Below, piece after piece: positions 25,110 to 33,812 of a stretch of 37,509 bases of DNA. Numbering within the stretch: position 1 is the first letter of the stretch; each line of letters starts with the position of its first letter. The DNA comes from Erysipelotrichales bacterium (lineage in GTDB: Bacteria > Bacillota_I > Bacilli_A > RFN20 > CAG-826). The notes below the pieces were generated by a model, which searched no databases, was not told the DNA's origin, and saw nothing but the letters and a program-made list of their open reading frames with translations. The translations under genes and the position numbers were made by a program. Where the stretch lies: the NCBI GenBank assembly GCA_022508525.1, contig JAFLVA010000014.1, positions 1-37,509 of the forward strand, in the 5' to 3' direction.

Positions 25110-25524
25110 TGGTGTCAATTTAAATATGCTAGGTATTAGAGAAAAAGATGTATATGGAAATAGGTCATATGATGATTTATGTAATTATATAAAAGAAATT
25201 GCTAGCGAAGAAAAAGTCGACTTAGATATTTTCTTTTCCAATTTCGAAGGTGAAATCGTGGAAAAGATTCAAAACTCATATGCAGTGTATGATGGTATTA
25301 TTATAAATCCAGGTGCATATGCACATTATTCCATTGCTATTCTTGACGCTCTTAGATCAGTTAATTTGCCTACTATTGAAGTACATCTTACTGATGTAAT
25401 GAATAGGGAAAACTATCGAAGAGTTTTAATTACAAGTGAGGCTTGTTTTTTAACTATAATGGGCAAAGGTTTTGAAGGATATAAAGAAGCTATTATAAAA
25501 ATGAAACAAAAGTTAGGTGAGTAA
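25090..25524 (+). CDS. aroQ: Type II 3-dehydroquinate dehydratase
   Basis: Third pathway step: 3-dehydroquinate to 3-dehydroshikimate. It has 145 residues from ATG 25090, with AGGA upstream; the in-frame TTG at 25075 has no support. NGVNLNMLG (usually NGPNLN), REKDVYG with the active-site Tyr, INPGAYAHYS, EVHLTDV with the catalytic His, and NYRR are in the expected order. Type II enzymes form dodecamers and are unrelated to the type I AroD fold. The overlap with the upstream fusion implies translational coupling. Confidence 0.92.
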   Translation: MKFLVINGVNLNMLGIREKDVYGNRSYDDLCNYIKEIASEEKVDLDIFFSNFEGEIVEKIQNSYAVYDGIIINPGAYAHYSIAILDALRSVNLPTIEVHLTDVMNRENYRRVLITSEACFLTIMGKGFEGYKEAIIKMKQKLGE

Positions 25525-25525
25525 G

Positions 25526-26491
25526 ATGAAAATTTATTTGAATAAAACTTGTGACTTAAGTGAAATAAAACATAATCTTGATGCGCATAATGTATTTTTT
25601 GATATCCACGAAATAGATGAAAAACTTGTATTATTTATTGATGATTTGGATTTTCAAAGAGTAAATAAAATAATTAATGCTGAGTTTATTGAAGATATAA
25701 TGCCAATCTATGATTTAAAATTAACTTTACGATTACATCATCCTGAAGATACAATTATAAAAGTTAAAAATTGCCAAATTGGTGGAAATAAAAAAGTTGT
25801 TATTGCTGGACCATGTGCTGTAGAAGACGAAAATACTATGCGACTTATTGGACAAAAAGCAAAAAAATGTGGTGTTAATGTTTTAAGAGGTGGTGCATTT
25901 AAACCACGCACTAATCCTTATTCATTCCAAGGATTATATGAACATGGACTCAGCATTCTTAAAAATATTGGTGACGAATTTGATTTGCCTATTATATCTG
26001 AAATAACAGATATTGATTATTTGGATAAATTTATCGAATGTGTGGACATTATTCAAGTAGGAGCAAGAAATATGCAGAATTTTGCCCTTTTAGAAAAACT
26101 AGGCAAAGTCAATAAACCAATTCTTTTAAAAAGAGGATTTAACAACACCATTGAAGAATTGTTATGTTCTGCTGAATATATTATGAAAAATGGAAATGAA
26201 CAAGTTATCCTTTGTGAACGAGGAATACGAACACCATTAAGTTACACGAGAAGTACACTTGATTTAAGTTCAGTCGCTATATTAAAAGAAGTAACGCACT
26301 TACCAGTTATTGTCGATCCATCACATGGAACTGGCAAAAGAAAATTAATTTTGCCGATGTCAAAAGCATCGTTTAGTGTTGGGGCAGATGGAGTCTTACT
26401 AGAAGCTCACATTTCTCCTAATAAAGCAATGTCAGATTCTGAACAAACAATTTCTTTTGAAGAAGTAGAAAAAATAATAAAGAGTATTTAA
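25526..26491 (+). CDS. aroF: 3-deoxy-7-phosphoheptulonate (DAHP) synthase
   Basis: First step: phosphoenolpyruvate plus erythrose-4-phosphate to DAHP. It has 321 residues from ATG 25526, with AGGTGA 5 bases upstream; GTG 25517 is a less likely start. An N-terminal ferredoxin-like domain (about 1-75) precedes the barrel, the layout of the Thermotoga/Bacillus type in which this domain gives feedback control. The barrel has VVIAGPCAVE, LRGGAFKPRTNPYSFQG, QVGARNMQNF, LLKRG, LCERGIRT and VDPSHGTGKR. No chorismate mutase domain is fused. One base separates it from the previous stop. Confidence 0.93.
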   Translation: MKIYLNKTCDLSEIKHNLDAHNVFFDIHEIDEKLVLFIDDLDFQRVNKIINAEFIEDIMPIYDLKLTLRLHHPEDTIIKVKNCQIGGNKKVVIAGPCAVEDENTMRLIGQKAKKCGVNVLRGGAFKPRTNPYSFQGLYEHGLSILKNIGDEFDLPIISEITDIDYLDKFIECVDIIQVGARNMQNFALLEKLGKVNKPILLKRGFNNTIEELLCSAEYIMKNGNEQVILCERGIRTPLSYTRSTLDLSSVAILKEVTHLPVIVDPSHGTGKRKLILPMSKASFSVGADGVLLEAHISPNKAMSDSEQTISFEEVEKIIKSI

Positions 26492-26493
26492 TT

Positions 26494-28590
26494 ATGAATA
26501 TCAAAATTCAAAATAATGAACTTAAAGATAACAAAATAATTTCTTTACCGGGAAGTAAAAGTATTACTATCCGTGCTTTATTTTGTGCATTTTTGGCTGA
26601 CTCATCATCTACAATTATTAATTCATCAATTTGCGAAGATGTTTTGGCCACGATCGATGTACTTAATAAATTAGGTGGAAGAATTACTAGAAAAGGAAAT
26701 AAAATAATCGTAAATAAAAGAATCGAAATTGATAAAAATAGATTTAAAATTAATGTTAAATCCTCAGCAACTCTTTTAAGATTTATCATTCCTTTGTTTT
26801 TAGTTCTCTTTCCTAATAAAGAATTGACTATATTAATGAATCGTGATTTATATCTTAGACCACTTGATGGCTTTAATAGACTCTTTGAAGAAAATGAGAT
26901 ATATACGAAAAATGAAGATGGAAAACTTATCATATGTGGTGAACTTAAAAATGATGAAATAACAATTGATGGTGGTAAATCTTCACAATTTATTTCTGGA
27001 ATGCTAATTGCACTTTCAAAAAGAAATGTTGATACTCATTTGAAAATTACTGATGCACATAATTCTAAAGGCTATATTGACATGACAGTTAAAGTGATGG
27101 AACAATTTAACATCAAGTGTGATTTGGATTTTATTAGAGGAAATCAAATATTTAATGGAAAAGAAGTTGTTGTAGAACCAGATTATTCTAATGCAGCTTT
27201 ATTTTTTGCACTTGCATTAAAAAAAGAAAAAACTACATTTAAAAACATCAAAAATAATTCAATACAACCAGATGCAAAAATTCTTAACTTATTAAAAGAT
27301 GTTGGTGCTAATATTGAAAAGCAAGATGATACTTTAATAATTTATAAATCGACTTTACAAGGATTTAATTTAGACCTTAATAATTGCATTGATCTTGCTC
27401 CAATGCTATTTGCATTATCAACACAAGCTAAGGAGAAAAGCGTTTTTAAAGGCTTGAAACGATTAGAATATAAAGAATCTAATCGCCTTTTAGAAACTAT
27501 TAAAATCTTTGATATATTGAAAGTAAAGTACGATTATAGTGAAGATACATTAATTGTATTTCCTTCAAACATCGCATCAAATGATTTGATACAATGCCCA
27601 AAAGATCATCGAATGATTCATGCACTTATTTATTTAGCAAGTGTGAATGATAACGAAATTGAACTAGTAGATGTTGAGTCGTTATTTAAATCGGATTTAA
27701 ATATTTTAGACAATTTAAATTCGTTAATTGATATTACATATCATAAGCCGCAAGTTTTAATATCTGTTAAATCTCTTGATGATTTGAAAATCAAAGCTGA
27801 TGGATATGTTATGGGATATAATAAATTTACGCTTTTTGCTGCAAATTATTTTAGCTTTAAGGATATAAAAACCGCGGCAAAAGAAAAAAAAGTTTTTGTC
27901 TTACTTAATGCTCTCATTCATCAAAATAAATTAAATGAATTTAAAAAAGAAATTGATAAGTTATGTGAATTGAATGTTTGCTTTATTTTTCAAGATGTTG
28001 GCGCTCTTCAATATTTGAAAACAAAAATAGATTCCAGTCGCATAATTTTTAATCCATATACTCTAATTTGCCAGCAAGATGAACTGGAAGCATATCTATT
28101 AAATTCCGATGTTACATTCGGAATAAGTAATGAAATTACTTTATTTGATACTTATAAGACTTTAAGAAGCGGAAAAGGATTTTTGCTTGCATTTGGCTAT
28201 GCACCAATGTATCAAAGTTATCGAAAAGTATTATCACTATATGAAAATTACATTGGACGCAATTTTAGAAGAGATGATTTACTATTGAAAGAAGATACTA
28301 GAAATGAATTTTATCATGTCACTGAAAATAAATACGGGACTGTAATTTTTAGACCATATATTATTTCATATTTAGAAAATATGTCTCACATTTTGAATGC
28401 AAAGTACTTGTTTTTAGATTCTAATTTTATTGATGGACATAAATTTAAAAAAGTAATTGCTCTACTATATAAAATACTTGATAACAAAATTGATGAGAAA
28501 AAAGTAAAAGAGTATTTGCTAAAACTAAATTTAAATATTGAAGATGGATTTAAATATCAAGATTCAATCTATAAGGAGAAGTCGCTATGA
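26494..28590 (+). CDS. aroA: EPSP synthase fused to a U32 (TrhP1/YrrN-like) domain
   Basis: A protein of 698 residues with two parts. Residues 1-415 are EPSP synthase: LPGSKSITIRAL (18-29), SSATLLRF (90-97), GGKSSQFISGM (160-170), PDYSNAALFFA (229-239), RLEYKESNRL (323-332) and KDHRMIHAL (370-378). Residues about 417-698 are not EPSP synthase. They resemble the first subunit of the B. subtilis U32 pair (YrrN, called TrhP1): VLISVKSLDDLKIKADGYVMG, FSFKDIKTAAKEKKVFVLLNALIH, GISNEITLFDTY, and PMYQSYRKVLS at 571-581. The position of YrrN's lone Cys is Pro571. The four U32 Cys are absent, so this domain is probably a structural or RNA-binding partner. The gene overlaps the downstream U32 start by four bases. 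Confidence 0.85.
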   Translation: MNIKIQNNELKDNKIISLPGSKSITIRALFCAFLADSSSTIINSSICEDVLATIDVLNKLGGRITRKGNKIIVNKRIEIDKNRFKINVKSSATLLRFIIPLFLVLFPNKELTILMNRDLYLRPLDGFNRLFEENEIYTKNEDGKLIICGELKNDEITIDGGKSSQFISGMLIALSKRNVDTHLKITDAHNSKGYIDMTVKVMEQFNIKCDLDFIRGNQIFNGKEVVVEPDYSNAALFFALALKKEKTTFKNIKNNSIQPDAKILNLLKDVGANIEKQDDTLIIYKSTLQGFNLDLNNCIDLAPMLFALSTQAKEKSVFKGLKRLEYKESNRLLETIKIFDILKVKYDYSEDTLIVFPSNIASNDLIQCPKDHRMIHALIYLASVNDNEIELVDVESLFKSDLNILDNLNSLIDITYHKPQVLISVKSLDDLKIKADGYVMGYNKFTLFAANYFSFKDIKTAAKEKKVFVLLNALIHQNKLNEFKKEIDKLCELNVCFIFQDVGALQYLKTKIDSSRIIFNPYTLICQQDELEAYLLNSDVTFGISNEITLFDTYKTLRSGKGFLLAFGYAPMYQSYRKVLSLYENYIGRNFRRDDLLLKEDTRNEFYHVTENKYGTVIFRPYIISYLENMSHILNAKYLFLDSNFIDGHKFKKVIALLYKILDNKIDEKKVKEYLLKLNLNIEDGFKYQDSIYKEKSL

Positions 28591-29789
28591 AGAAAATTGA
28601 ATTATTAGCACCGGCTGGTGACTTAGATCGTCTTAAATTAGCGCTTTTATATGGTGCAGATGCTGTTTATATTGGTGGAAAAGAAATGTCGCTTCGTTCA
28701 CATGCTTCAAACTTTACAATTGAAGATATTAAAGAAGGTGTAGAATTTGCGCATAATTTAAATAAAAAAGTTTATATAACTTGCAATATGGTTATGCATA
28801 ATGAAGACAAAAAAAACGCATTAAATTATCTTCAGGAACTTAAAAAATGTAAAGTAGATGGTATTATTACTTCCTCACTTGATTTAATTAACCTTAACAA
28901 TCAATTTGTAGGAAATGAAATGCATATTTCCACACAACTTTCGACGTTAAACACTGAAGCTATTAAATTCTATCAAAACTATAAAGTAACGAGAGTTGTT
29001 TTAGGAAGAGAATGTTCTTTAAAAGAGATTAAAGATATATGTGCAAATACACCAGTAGAGATTGAGGTATTTATTCATGGCGGTATGTGTTCATCATATT
29101 CGGGGAAATGCATGCTATCTAATGTTATGACATTAAGAGATGCTAATCGTGGAGGATGTGCTCATTCTTGTCGCTGGAAATATTACTTGTATGAATGGAA
29201 AAATAGATTAAATAAGAAAAATGAATACTTTGCTATGTCGAGCAAGGATTTATGTGCTTTAAAAGATATACCAAAGTTAATTAAAGCCGGAGTAGCCTCG
29301 CTTAAAATTGAAGGTAGAATGAAGTCATACAATTATTTATGTGCAATTATATCAGCATATCGCAAATGTATTGATGACTATTACGATAATAAAAAACTTA
29401 ATTACAAATATTATTATGATTTAATGTCATATGGTGAAAATCGTGTAACTGGCCAGGGATTCCTTCATGGGGAAGTTACTATAAATGAACAGTTATTTAC
29501 ATTGAATGAAGAGTTCAAAAATGCTGGAGATTTTATTGGCATTGTTCGCTCCTATGATAAAGAACTAAAAATTGCAAATGTTGAAATAAAAAACAAAATT
29601 CTTAGTGACTGCGAGTATATAAAACTATCTCCTAGACATAAACCAAAAAAATTTAAAATTCAAAAGATGTATTTTGAAAATAACGAAGTTAATGTTTTTA
29701 CAGTTGCAAATAAAATAGTGCAAATTAAAACAAAAGAAATGTTTAAGCCATACGATATAATTCATGCAAAGAGAGAAGAAAAACGCTAG
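28587..29789 (+). CDS. U32 family tRNA hydroxylase homologue (TrhP2/YrrO-like)
   Basis: A protein of 400 residues. It starts IELLAPAGDLDRLK and has the U32 signature VFIHGGMCSSYSGKC. Four Cys at 168, 175, 191 and 195 match the putative iron-sulfur ligands. KIEGRMKS and a C-terminal beta-barrel-like domain (about 310-400) follow. E. coli TrhP and B. subtilis TrhP1/TrhP2 (YrrN/YrrO) hydroxylate U34 of tRNAs to 5-hydroxyuridine, and TrhP activity has been tied to prephenate. GGAG precedes the ATG, which overlaps the aroA-U32 stop. No trmR (YrrM) methyltransferase is adjacent. Function is inferred from homology and from its fused partner upstream. Confidence 0.85.
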   Translation: MKKIELLAPAGDLDRLKLALLYGADAVYIGGKEMSLRSHASNFTIEDIKEGVEFAHNLNKKVYITCNMVMHNEDKKNALNYLQELKKCKVDGIITSSLDLINLNNQFVGNEMHISTQLSTLNTEAIKFYQNYKVTRVVLGRECSLKEIKDICANTPVEIEVFIHGGMCSSYSGKCMLSNVMTLRDANRGGCAHSCRWKYYLYEWKNRLNKKNEYFAMSSKDLCALKDIPKLIKAGVASLKIEGRMKSYNYLCAIISAYRKCIDDYYDNKKLNYKYYYDLMSYGENRVTGQGFLHGEVTINEQLFTLNEEFKNAGDFIGIVRSYDKELKIANVEIKNKILSDCEYIKLSPRHKPKKFKIQKMYFENNEVNVFTVANKIVQIKTKEMFKPYDIIHAKREEKR

Positions 29790-29805
29790 AATATCTAGCG
29801 TTTTT
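29779..29805. terminator. Bidirectional terminator at the end of the aro/U32 operon
   Basis: Perfect 12-base stem AAAAACGCTAGA (29779-29790) with TCTAGCGTTTTT (29794-29805), loop ATA. The plus-strand U32 stop (TAG 29787-29789) lies in the left arm and the minus-strand mutM::coaE stop (29797-29795) in the right arm. Confidence 0.9.
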
Positions 29806-31201
29806 GTTTTAGAATTTTTTCAATAATTTCTTTTAATTCCAATTTTAATTCTTCGATAGTGATATTTGAACTAGTTATAAAATCCATCTTATCAATGTTT
29901 TCATCAAAGCCGTTATTCTTATTTAATTCAAGATAATTTTTAATATCTTCGACATGGCGTTTTTTGAGATTTTCAATTTGTTTTTCATTGCTGATATCGA
30001 TGCCAATTATATAATCGCACATGTAATCCATATGAGAAGTAAATAGTAGAGGAACTTCAATAAAAACAAATTCTGTTTTTGAAGAATTAATGAAATCTAA
30101 TAATTTTGCTTCTACTAATGGATGAATCACGCTTTCTAAATAGATTTTCTTCTTTTCATCAGCAAGAATTATTTCTTTTAAAACATGCTTATCAACTACA
30201 TCATCTTTTATTGCTTGAACAAAACGGCGTTTCAGTTTTTGAATAACTTCAGGTTCGGAATATAAAGAATTTACAATATCATCACTTGAAATAACATCAT
30301 ATCCAAGTTCTTTAAAATAATTTAAAGCGGTAGTTTTACCGGACGCAATTTTACCAACTATTCCAACTACCTTTTTGTTATAAGATGGCTTTTGGCATCT
30401 TGGGCAATAAGTAGTACCTCGCCCTCCAACAGTTATCTTTTTTAATTGGTAATTGCAGACAGGACATGTGGAGCCTTTTTTTCCGTAAACTAATAATTCA
30501 TTCTGAAATTTTCCATCTACACCACGGGCGGCATGATATGATTTTACAGTTGATCCACCTAGCTTAATTGCTTTATTCAAAACAATAACTGCTTTATCAA
30601 CAATACTTTGAATCTGTTTGTCGTCTAAATATTTAGATGGTGTTAAAGGATTTAACTTGCATCTAAACAAGACTTCATCAGCGTATATATTTCCAAGTCC
30701 TGAAATAATTGTCTGATCCATAATAGAGACTTTTATTGGAATATTGGTATTTAACTTTTCTTTTAGTAAACTAATATCTTTAATATCAAAAGGTTCTTGA
30801 CCAAGTTTTGCAATCATCTTTTCAGATTCTAAATCTTTGGCTTTTATTAACTTCATAATACCAAAGCAACGTGTATCATCATAGGAAATACGCTTTCCGT
30901 CATTTAAGGTGAAAATCACACGTGCATGAGCGCTTTTAGATTCATTGCCATATAGTTCAATATACTTTCCTTCCATTCTCAAATGTGATATTAAAACATA
31001 ATCATCGCTAAGGTAAAAAAGTAAATATTTACCCTTTCTTTTAATATCTAAAAATGTTTTATCTTTTAAAACTTTGGCGAATTCGTCTAGAGGTGACAAA
31101 ATCATTTTGGGATATAAAATTTCGACATTTTTAATAGTTTTATTGACAAGAATTGGCGTTAAAATTCTTTTAACAGTTTCAACTTCTGGTAATTCTGGCA
31201 T
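29795..31201 (-). CDS. mutM/coaE: Formamidopyrimidine-DNA glycosylase fused to dephospho-CoA kinase
   Basis: A protein of 468 residues from ATG 31201. That start gives MPELPEVE, required because Pro2 and Glu3 are catalytic in MutM. An upstream in-frame start would bury Pro2, and GGTGA lies at the right distance. MutM (1-272) shows RKGKYL with Lys58, GLGNIYADEVLF and a C-terminal zinc finger with Cys246, 249, 266 and 269. It removes 8-oxoguanine. After a junction at about 273-276 comes CoaE: P-loop GKIASGKT (283-290), SSDD near 305-308, HPLVEAK and VEDIK. It phosphorylates dephospho-CoA. mutM and coaE are separate neighbours in streptococci and relatives; here they form one frame. Last gene of the dnaE-polA operon. 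Confidence 0.92.
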   Translation of the reverse strand: MPELPEVETVKRILTPILVNKTIKNVEILYPKMILSPLDEFAKVLKDKTFLDIKRKGKYLLFYLSDDYVLISHLRMEGKYIELYGNESKSAHARVIFTLNDGKRISYDDTRCFGIMKLIKAKDLESEKMIAKLGQEPFDIKDISLLKEKLNTNIPIKVSIMDQTIISGLGNIYADEVLFRCKLNPLTPSKYLDDKQIQSIVDKAVIVLNKAIKLGGSTVKSYHAARGVDGKFQNELLVYGKKGSTCPVCNYQLKKITVGGRGTTYCPRCQKPSYNKKVVGIVGKIASGKTTALNYFKELGYDVISSDDIVNSLYSEPEVIQKLKRRFVQAIKDDVVDKHVLKEIILADEKKKIYLESVIHPLVEAKLLDFINSSKTEFVFIEVPLLFTSHMDYMCDYIIGIDISNEKQIENLKKRHVEDIKNYLELNKNNGFDENIDKMDFITSSNITIEELKLELKEIIEKILKQKR

Positions 31202-31209
31202 AACTTCAC

Positions 31210-33810
31210 CTACTTTGCATCGTACCAAGTTTTGGCATAGCTTCCATCAACTTTTAGTTTAGCTGGAAGTTTTGGATATACTTGCTCCATTAAATATTTG
31301 ATTTTTTCACTAACAATATCAAGTTCATCTCGAGGAACCTTAAATATCAATTCGTCGTGAATTTGTAAAACAAGCTTTGTTTTAAAGTTGTTCTCGACAA
31401 GCATTTTATCAATATTAACCATTGCCATTTTAATTAAATCTGCAGCTGTACCTTGAATTGGAGCATTAGTAGCAGCGCGTTTGGCGAATTCTCGTGTTTG
31501 ATAATTTTGATCATGAATTTCTCTTAGATATCTAATTCTTCCAAATACTGTTTTGACATATCCATCTTTTTCAGCATTAGTAATAATATTAGTCATAAAG
31601 TATTTAATTTCTGGATATGACTCATAGAAACTTTTAATTATTTCTCTCGCTTCAAAAGCTGGAATATCTAATTGCTCCGATAATCCCCAATCTGAAATAC
31701 CATATACAATACCAAAGTTTACAGCTTTAGCTTTTCTTCGATCGGCACTAGTAACTGATTCTTTATGGAAAACGTATTTAGCAGTGGCCTCATGGATATC
31801 TTCATCGTTGTTGAATGCATCAATTAATTTCGTACAGTTACATAGTGAGGCTAGGACACGTAATTCGACTTGTGAATAGTCGAAGGATAAAATGTAGTCG
31901 TCACTATCATAGAAGAATGCTTTACGAATTGATTTACCTTCTTCATCACGAACAGAAATGTTTTGTAAGTTTGGGTTAGAAGAAGATAATCTTCCTGTTG
32001 TCGTTTCTGCTTGATTAAATTTTGGATGAAGTTTTCCATCGCTATGAATATGCACAAGTAAACCATCAATATAGGTGGAAGTCAGTTTTGCATATTTTCG
32101 ATATTCAAGAATTAGAGGTATTACAGGATGCTTATCAACAACTTTTTTTAAAACATCTATTGAAGTTGAAAATTTCTTATCGCCTTCAAATACTCCAAGT
32201 TTTACAAGTAATTCAGAAATTTGTTTTGGCGAAGCAATATTAAATCTTTCTCCAGCAATATCATAGATTCTATTTTCTAATTCGCATTGTTTATCACGGA
32301 ATGTTTGACCAATTTCTTTTAATTGTTTAGCATCCAATGGGAAACCTTCTATTTCCATTTTTGCTAAAACGTTAGATAATGGTAATTCGATATTTTGGTA
32401 TAAGTCAAATAAATCAAGATCTTTTATTTGTCTTTCAGCTTCATCTTTTATACGCAAAGCATTATAGGCGATTTCACATGTCCTTTTAATTGTTTTTGAA
32501 TTATCACTAAAAAGACTGAGATTTTCTTCTTCAAGTCTTGTTAAAGAAATCGAGAAGAAATTAAATACGGCATCTATATTACTGTTTAGTGATGAATCAA
32601 TGATATAAGAGGCAATTAAAGCATCAAAGCATCCGCCAGAAAGATTAAATCCAAATCTTGATAAGGCGACTTTGTTTGCTTTAAAATCATAACAACATTT
32701 TTTGATTTCATCGCTATTTAGCATATCTTTAAGCTTTTCATCATTTTTTGCATTTTCGCTTGAAATATAATAAATATTATTAGAAGTGGCAATAGAAATA
32801 CCCTCGATATGGCTGTTGTAATAATCCGTTTCATCGTAATTAAGTGCAAGGCCAATAATTTTATCTTCAAAATGTGGAATTTGTGTCACTTCTAAGTATT
32901 TTACCTCTGTGTAGGTATTTGTTGATTTAATAAATTTTTGATTCATTTTATTCATAAGAGTTTTTAAATCATATTTTTTACAAAACTCTGAAAGTCTATT
33001 AAAATCATAGCCTTCATAAATTGTATCATCAAGACTAAAAGGTAATGTTAGATCGATTTTAATTTGTGCTAAATGTTTGCATAGTTTTCCTGATTCTTGA
33101 TTCTCAATGATAGATGTATAAATTTTTCCTGGACGATTTTTTGCTTCTTCAATAATGTTTTCTAGATTGTCTAGTTCATTAAGTAATTTGACCGCAGTCT
33201 TTTGACCTATGCCAGGTATTCCTTTTAAGTTATCCGAAGAATCACCCATTAATCCTTTATAGTCAGGAATTTGTTCTGGACGGAGGCCCATTTCATTCAT
33301 GAGTGTTTCTTCATCCATAACTTTTATATCACTTAATCCCTTCTTAATGAGATTTACTTTAATGTGTTTATCAATGAGTTGCAAAAAGTCTTTGTCAGAA
33401 GTATAAATTGTAACTTCATATCCTTCACTTTGAGCAAGTTTGGCAGCTGTACCAGCGATATCATCACCTTCAAAACCTTCTAGTTCATAAGTATATATTC
33501 CCAGCACTGAAAGTAATTCACGCGCAATTGGCATTTGAATGATAAGTTCTTGATCGACTGGTTTACGATTTGCTTTATATGTGTCTAGTTCTTGATGACG
33601 GAATGTTTTTTTACCAGTATCAAAAACGACAAGTAATCTTTCCTCACCTTTAAAACCATTTACAATACGAGATAGCATATTTGAAAATGCAAAAATAGCA
33701 TTAGTAGGTGTGCCATCTTTAGCACGCATTAAAGGAGCGGTAGGATTAAATGTTGCAAAATATGCACGAAATAATAGGGAATTTCCATCTACAATAATTA
33801 TTTTTTTCAT
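31210..33810 (-). CDS. polA: DNA polymerase I
   Basis: A protein of 866 residues for Okazaki-fragment processing and repair. The 5'-3' exonuclease domain (1-290) has IIVDGNSLLFRAYF, ELEGFEGDDIAGT, TSDKDFLQL and GIPGIGQKTA. The middle 3'-5' exonuclease-like domain lacks the catalytic DxE: the exo I region reads LALNYDETDYY, so proofreading is probably absent, as in B. subtilis PolA. The polymerase domain has DYSQVELR, RRKAKAVNFGIVYG and QIHDEL. GGAGG is 7 bases before the ATG. The gene follows dnaE after 2 bases, and its stop overlaps the mutM ribosome binding site. Confidence 0.95.
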   Translation of the reverse strand: MKKIIIVDGNSLLFRAYFATFNPTAPLMRAKDGTPTNAIFAFSNMLSRIVNGFKGEERLLVVFDTGKKTFRHQELDTYKANRKPVDQELIIQMPIARELLSVLGIYTYELEGFEGDDIAGTAAKLAQSEGYEVTIYTSDKDFLQLIDKHIKVNLIKKGLSDIKVMDEETLMNEMGLRPEQIPDYKGLMGDSSDNLKGIPGIGQKTAVKLLNELDNLENIIEEAKNRPGKIYTSIIENQESGKLCKHLAQIKIDLTLPFSLDDTIYEGYDFNRLSEFCKKYDLKTLMNKMNQKFIKSTNTYTEVKYLEVTQIPHFEDKIIGLALNYDETDYYNSHIEGISIATSNNIYYISSENAKNDEKLKDMLNSDEIKKCCYDFKANKVALSRFGFNLSGGCFDALIASYIIDSSLNSNIDAVFNFFSISLTRLEEENLSLFSDNSKTIKRTCEIAYNALRIKDEAERQIKDLDLFDLYQNIELPLSNVLAKMEIEGFPLDAKQLKEIGQTFRDKQCELENRIYDIAGERFNIASPKQISELLVKLGVFEGDKKFSTSIDVLKKVVDKHPVIPLILEYRKYAKLTSTYIDGLLVHIHSDGKLHPKFNQAETTTGRLSSSNPNLQNISVRDEEGKSIRKAFFYDSDDYILSFDYSQVELRVLASLCNCTKLIDAFNNDEDIHEATAKYVFHKESVTSADRRKAKAVNFGIVYGISDWGLSEQLDIPAFEAREIIKSFYESYPEIKYFMTNIITNAEKDGYVKTVFGRIRYLREIHDQNYQTREFAKRAATNAPIQGTAADLIKMAMVNIDKMLVENNFKTKLVLQIHDELIFKVPRDELDIVSEKIKYLMEQVYPKLPAKLKVDGSYAKTWYDAK

Positions 33811-33812
33811 AT

